A DNA stretch of 9,260 nt, taken from the NCBI GenBank assembly GCA_013203265.1, contig JABMQK010000111.1, forward strand, positions 1 through 9,260, in the 5' to 3' direction. The stretch comes from a bacterium. Its GTDB lineage: Bacteria; Omnitrophota; Gorgyraeia; Velamenicoccales; JABMQK01. Below the pieces are notes generated by a model. The model saw only the letters and a list, made by a program, of their open reading frames with translations. It ran no database searches and had not been told where the DNA came from. The translations under genes were made by a program, and so were the position numbers. This document shows, piece by piece, positions 5,483 through 9,260 of this stretch (position 1 is its first letter; each line of letters begins with the position of its first letter).

Positions 5483-6262
5483 CTAAAAGAAAAAGTAGAA
5501 TAATGCTGTAAAGAAACAATCTGCAATAATTATAAAAATAAAGCTAGTAACTACTGACTTTGTAGTAGACTTTCCTACTCCCTCAGCGCCTCCTTTTGTG
5601 TTTAATCCTTCATAACACGCAATCAAAGCAATGATCACGCCAAAAAATACTGCCTTAATTAAACCTGTTACTATATCTTTATTAACGAGCGTATGAAAAG
5701 TAGTAGTTATATACATGCTTGAAGAAATGTTTAATCTATTTACACCAATAAGATAACCTCCAAATATTCCAATTAAATTAGCATAGGCGGTAAGAATTGG
5801 TAACATAAATATTAAACTAATAAACCTGGGCACAACTAAATACTTAACAGGATTTGTCGCTAATGTCTCCAAGGCATCTACCTGTTCAGTTACAGTCATC
5901 GTTCCAATTTCAGCTGTAATTGCAGCCCCTGATCTTCCGGCAACAATTAATGCTGTAAGAACCGGACCTAATTCTCGAGTCAAAGACAGAGCGATGATGC
6001 TGGCAATGTATATCTCAGAAGACAACTTTTTCATAAGATAGGCTGTCTGTAAAGCTAAAATTATCCCTATAAATAATCCTACAAGAGAAACTACGGGTAA
6101 GCTATCAACGCCTATTTTTTTTGCCTGTTCAAATATACGGTTTCTTTTTATAGGTGGAGCGAAAGTCCAAAAGAGCGTCTCTAAACCAAGCCTAGTCAAC
6201 CCTCCGATATAGATAAAGAAAGTTGTTGTGCTTCTACCTATGTTTAACAAATAATCTTTCAT
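5483..6262 (-). CDS. mlaE: MlaE-type ABC transporter permease
   Basis: Inner-membrane permease of an Mla-type phospholipid transporter, 259 residues, the usual family length. It has an amphipathic N-terminal region followed by about five hydrophobic segments (roughly 54-75, 85-108, 145-172, 198-217, 236-258). The family core is clear: RELGPVLTALIVAGRSG (96-112), then AAITAEIGTM and EQVDAL (126-131), the segment that contacts the ATPase. Late in the protein, CYEGLNTKGGAEGVG (216-230) is also typical. The gene begins 49 bases after clpC and is followed by the ATPase and MCE-domain genes, matching the mlaEFD core order read in transcription direction. The ATG at 6260-6262 has no recognisable Shine-Dalgarno sequence, yet no other in-frame start fits before the conserved region. 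In a diderm it would work with MlaF and MlaD to move lipids between the membranes; direction of transport cannot be read from sequence. Confidence 0.93.
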   Translation of the reverse strand: MKDYLLNIGRSTTTFFIYIGGLTRLGLETLFWTFAPPIKRNRIFEQAKKIGVDSLPVVSLVGLFIGIILALQTAYLMKKLSSEIYIASIIALSLTRELGPVLTALIVAGRSGAAITAEIGTMTVTEQVDALETLATNPVKYLVVPRFISLIFMLPILTAYANLIGIFGGYLIGVNRLNISSSMYITTTFHTLVNKDIVTGLIKAVFFGVIIALIACYEGLNTKGGAEGVGKSTTKSVVTSFIFIIIADCFFTALFYFFF

Positions 6263-6311
6263 TAATTTATTTTTGGTTTAACTGAATAAACCTCTTTAGA
6301 GAACTACATTA

Positions 6312-8735
6312 TCAACTAAATACCAACTCGTCCCTTTTTCTCTTTATTTTTATATGCGAGCCTTCTTTAAACCTCTGAGAGATTATATCTTGTGCTAAAG
6401 GATCCTCAATATATCTCTGAATAGTCCTCTTTAATGGTCTTGCGCCGAATACAGGGTCAAATCCCTTTTCAATTAAAAGTTCTTTTGATCCCTTGTCTAA
6501 CTCAAATGTTATTCGTTGGTCTTTTAGCCTCTCAGCAACATAAGAAATCTCAATCTCAATTATTTTCAACAAATCCTTCTTTACTAATGATTTGAATACA
6601 ACTATATCATCAACTCTATTCAAAAATTCTGGTTTAAAAGTCTTTTTTACTTCATCTAATAATTTTTGTTTCATCTCTTGATAGGTAGTTTCTTCAGCTC
6701 TTGATTTGAAACCTAATGAACCTTGTTTACGCAGCAACTCAGCGCCAATATTAGAAGTCATTATCAAAATTGTGTTCCTGAAATCTACCTTTCGACCAAA
6801 GCTATCCGTCAAACGACCCTCCTCTAATACTTGTAGTAAAATATTAAATACGTCGGGATGGGCCTTTTCGATTTCATCAAGCAATATAACTGCATAGGGA
6901 CGCCTACGGATCCTTTCTGTAAGTTGCCCCCCTTCTTCATATCCTACATATCCAGGAGGGGCCCCGACTAATCTAGAGACATTAAATTTCTCCATATACT
7001 CTGACATATCTAGTTGAACCAAAGCATCTTCATCTCCAAACATAAACTCTGCTAATGCTCGTGCAAGAAGACTCTTGCCAACACCTGTAGGACCTAAAAA
7101 TATAAACGAACCTATAGGCCTTCGCGGATCTTTTATTCCAGCGCGAGAACGACGTACCGCATGGGCGATAACGGAAAGTGCCTCATCCTGACCTATAATT
7201 CGTTTGTGCATCTCATCTTCCATCTTAAGAAGTCTTTCACTATCCTTCTGCTCTAATCTCACCATAGGAATTCCTGTCCATTTGGAGATCATATGAGCGA
7301 TATCGTCTGCTTTTATGCTAGGGCAACTCTCGTCACGATTCTGTATCCATTCTTTCTTCTTATCATCTAATTCTGCCCGCGCCTGTCTTTCTTGATCTCT
7401 CAAAGATGCAGCCTTCTCAAAATCTTGACTTTTAATAAATACCTCTTTCTCTTTTTTTAAATCTCCTACCTTTTTCTCTAATTCTTTTATTCCCTCTGGC
7501 ACAGTCAATACAGTTAACCTTGCACGCGAACCAGTTTCATCAATTATATCAATAGCTTTATCGGGCAAAAATCTACCGCTAATATATCTATCGGACAGCT
7601 TTGCCGCTGCCTCAAGTGCCTCATCTGTAAATTTAACACGGTGATGAGCTTCATATCTATCCCTAAGTCCTTTTAATATTTCAATGGTCTGTTCAACAGA
7701 TGGAGGATCAACCATAATAGTCTGGAATCTTCTCTCAAGGGCAGCATCTTTTTCTATATGTTTTCTATATTCATCTAAAGTTGTTGCACCGATACACTGT
7801 ATCTCTCCTCTAGACAAAGCGGGTTTTAAAATATTAGAGGCATCTATAGCTCCCTCAGCTGCACCTGCTCCCACTAAAGTATGTAATTCATCAATAAAAA
7901 TCACTACGTCTTTGGAGCGTTTTATCTCATCTATTATTGCCTTTATTCTCTCTTCAAACTGGCCACGATATTTCGTCCCTGCAATCATCAAAGCCAAATC
8001 AATAATAATAATACGTTTCTCTCTTAATATTTCCGGCATACTCCCTGCAACGATTTGTTGAGCTATACCTTCTACAATGGCAGTCTTGCCCACGCCCGCT
8101 TCACCTAATAATACGGGATTATTCTTAGTTCTACGGCTCAAAATCTGTATCACTCGCTCTATCTCATTTTTACGATTAATTACGGGATCTAATTTATTTT
8201 CTCTTGCCAAAGCTGTTAGGTCTCTACCAAAAGCATCAAGAGCGGGAGTCTTTGATTTTGTTCCCGGTTGAACTTGTGCACCACTAAAACCAGGCGTAGC
8301 AGAACCCAAAATTTCCATAATCTCGGAACGTACACGATTTAAATCAAGACCTAAATTTAACAATACCTGAGAAGCTATTCCTTCTCCTTCACGAATCAGG
8401 CCTAAAAGTAAGTGTTCTGTGCCGATATAATTATGGCCTAATGCTCGCGCTTCTTCTGCAGCTAATTCTAAACTCTTTTTTGAACGCGGAGTAAATGGAA
8501 TATCTCCCAAAATTTGCGTTGAAGGACCTGGTTTAACCAACTTCTCTATCTCTAAACGGATAGATTCAAGACTTAACCCCATCTTTTGTAATACCGCTGC
8601 AGCCACCCCTTCTCCTTCACGAATTAAACCTAAAAGTAGATGCTCTGTACCGATGTAGTCATGATTAAATCTGCGTGCTTCCTCTTTGGCTAAAACAATA
8701 ACTTTTCTTGCTCTCTCTGTAAACCGATTAAACAT
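6312..8735 (-). CDS. clpC: ATP-dependent Clp protease ATP-binding subunit ClpC
   Basis: A Hsp100 AAA+ unfoldase of 807 residues that feeds substrates to ClpP in the cytoplasm. Order of parts: two Clp-N repeats (about 1-145), AAA1 with Walker A GEAGVGKTA (211-219) and Walker B VVIFIDELH (277-285), a UVR-type middle domain (about 415-465, containing KSQDFEKAASLRDQE), AAA2 with Walker A GPTGVGKSL (548-556) and Walker B VILLDEIEKAH (616-626), then a C-terminal ClpB-D2-small-type domain. The short middle domain with its UVR motif marks ClpC rather than ClpA or ClpB. LGF at 674-676 fits the ClpP-docking tripeptide. The GTEHLL motif occurs twice (29-34 and 105-110); E31 and E107 match the glutamates that bind phosphoarginine in Bacillus ClpC, consistent with mcsB just upstream. 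The start at 8735 has a strong GGAGGT site. Length and all ATPase motifs are intact. Confidence 0.98.
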   Translation of the reverse strand: MFNRFTERARKVIVLAKEEARRFNHDYIGTEHLLLGLIREGEGVAAAVLQKMGLSLESIRLEIEKLVKPGPSTQILGDIPFTPRSKKSLELAAEEARALGHNYIGTEHLLLGLIREGEGIASQVLLNLGLDLNRVRSEIMEILGSATPGFSGAQVQPGTKSKTPALDAFGRDLTALARENKLDPVINRKNEIERVIQILSRRTKNNPVLLGEAGVGKTAIVEGIAQQIVAGSMPEILREKRIIIIDLALMIAGTKYRGQFEERIKAIIDEIKRSKDVVIFIDELHTLVGAGAAEGAIDASNILKPALSRGEIQCIGATTLDEYRKHIEKDAALERRFQTIMVDPPSVEQTIEILKGLRDRYEAHHRVKFTDEALEAAAKLSDRYISGRFLPDKAIDIIDETGSRARLTVLTVPEGIKELEKKVGDLKKEKEVFIKSQDFEKAASLRDQERQARAELDDKKKEWIQNRDESCPSIKADDIAHMISKWTGIPMVRLEQKDSERLLKMEDEMHKRIIGQDEALSVIAHAVRRSRAGIKDPRRPIGSFIFLGPTGVGKSLLARALAEFMFGDEDALVQLDMSEYMEKFNVSRLVGAPPGYVGYEEGGQLTERIRRRPYAVILLDEIEKAHPDVFNILLQVLEEGRLTDSFGRKVDFRNTILIMTSNIGAELLRKQGSLGFKSRAEETTYQEMKQKLLDEVKKTFKPEFLNRVDDIVVFKSLVKKDLLKIIEIEISYVAERLKDQRITFELDKGSKELLIEKGFDPVFGARPLKRTIQRYIEDPLAQDIISQRFKEGSHIKIKRKRDELVFS

Positions 8736-8741
8736 TGTAAA

Positions 8742-8747
8742 ACCTCC
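8742..8747 (-). promoter_or_regulatory. Strong Shine-Dalgarno site of clpC
   Basis: GGAGGT on the minus strand, six bases before the ATG at 8733-8735. It lies in the 33-base mcsB-clpC gap and fixes the clpC start. Confidence 0.85.
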
Positions 8748-8768
8748 AATAATTTATTAGTTAACCCT

Positions 8769-9260
8769 TTATATCCCTTTACGCCCTAACCTCTTCCTTA
8801 TTAAATCTGCACGTTTTATATCTCTCTCTTGAGGATTTAACTTCTTTCTTTCTATCTTCTGTAAATGAGCAGGTTGTGTTAATATCAATAATTCGTTGAT
8901 TAAAGAATACTCTAAATCCTTAATAATTCCTAGATCTTGCCCTAATCTTAACATAGACAACAATTCTATAGCTTCTTGACTGGTAATAATGTGAGCATTC
9001 ATTAATGTGCCATAAGAACGCCAAATTTTATCTTCCAACATATATCGATGTTTAGAAAAAAGGTTCTGACGTGCTGTCTTTTCTTGATCGATAACCTGTC
9101 TTATGACCCCCTTTAAATTATCGATAATCTCTTCTTCTTCCTGTCCTAAAGATACCTGATTAGAAATTTGAAAGAAATTACCCGTAGCCTTTGTCCCTTC
9201 ACCATATAATCCCCTTGTTGTAAAACTTAACTTAGCAATCGCATCCAAGACGCGATTGAC
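8769..9260 (-). CDS. mcsB: Protein arginine kinase McsB, C-terminal part (runs off right edge)
   Basis: McsB phosphorylates arginine side chains of proteins, marking them for ClpC-ClpP degradation; it belongs to the phosphagen (guanido) kinase fold. The frame is open to the window edge, leaving 163 residues, roughly the last 45% of a family member of about 350. A TTG at 9246-9248 is an internal leucine codon, not a start, because in-frame codons (V N R V) continue upstream to the edge. Visible family signature: RGLYGEGT, followed closely by GNFFQISNQ, part of the kinase catalytic domain. Near the C-terminus, RDIKRA (8808-8825) fits the RDxxRA phosphoarginine receptor motif known from McsB of Bacillus and Geobacillus. 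The N-terminal half of the kinase domain lies outside the window. It ends 33 bases before clpC, the standard mcsB-clpC order. Identification is confident; activity cannot be judged from this part alone. Confidence 0.93.
   Translation of the reverse strand, partial: VNRVLDAIAKLSFTTRGLYGEGTKATGNFFQISNQVSLGQEEEEIIDNLKGVIRQVIDQEKTARQNLFSKHRYMLEDKIWRSYGTLMNAHIITSQEAIELLSMLRLGQDLGIIKDLEYSLINELLILTQPAHLQKIERKKLNPQERDIKRADLIRKRLGRKGI

Noticed and set aside
6275..6301. Two small adjacent palindromes in the clpC-mlaE gap (GGTTTA/TAAACC and CTCT/AGAG)
   Set aside because: Stems of six and four base pairs, AT-rich, with no T-run in the right place for minus-strand termination; likely chance.
7684..8061. 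Plus-strand open frame of 125 codons opposite clpC
   Set aside because: It lies antisense to the conserved AAA1 coding region of clpC, has no plausible ribosome binding context, and its product shows no recognisable family; it is a shadow of a real gene.
9246..9248. TTG as the start codon of a 159-residue protein
   Set aside because: The frame continues open to the window edge and the product matches the interior of McsB, so this is an internal leucine codon.

Overview
The window holds one long run of minus-strand genes, so transcription goes from high to low coordinates. In that order they are: mcsB (3' part only, running off the right edge), clpC, mlaE-, mlaF- and mlaD-type lipid transporter genes, radA, a membrane PIN/TRAM gene (yacL type), ispD and ispF. 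Most gaps are short (0 to 70 bases), which suggests an operon or a few overlapping transcription units. No tRNA, rRNA, CRISPR array or transposase gene is visible, and no gene-free stretch exceeds 300 bases. The largest gap, 218 bases between radA and the PIN/TRAM gene, is densely folded and is the most unusual part of the window.

Organism. The DNA is AT-rich. The order mcsB-clpC-radA-yacL-ispD-ispF matches the well-known Bacillota neighbourhood (ctsR-mcsA-mcsB-clpC-radA-disA-yacL-ispD-ispF). Two things differ: disA is absent, and an Mla-type phospholipid transport module (MlaE/F/D) lies between clpC and radA. Mla modules belong to cells with an outer membrane, so I infer an uncultured-type diderm lineage. 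Candidatus Omnitrophota or another PVC-related phylum is my best guess, not demonstrated by the sequence.

How the genes work together. McsB marks proteins with phosphoarginine and ClpC unfolds them for ClpP. Both halves of the recognition system are visible: an RDxxRA receptor motif in McsB, and two GTEHLL repeats with the docking glutamates in ClpC. MlaE/F/D would form an inner-membrane lipid transporter (permease, ATPase, MCE-domain protein). RadA is a recombination ATPase, and the PIN/TRAM protein is a predicted membrane-anchored nuclease. IspD and IspF catalyse steps 3 and 5 of the MEP isoprenoid pathway.

Non-coding structure. Two hairpins, at 44-100 and 2501-2560, each have 20 paired positions and a 14-base loop. 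The loops are related (10 of 14 bases when one is read on the opposite strand), while the stems have different sequences. The second hairpin covers the 3' end of radA and supplies its last codons and stop. Next to it lie a 25-base inverted repeat with an extra internal copy (2390-2509) and a three-way-junction-like fold (2320-2397) that reaches the ribosome binding site of the PIN/TRAM gene. Neighbouring structures share bases, so some of them cannot form together. This chain of folds is the best candidate here for something undescribed.
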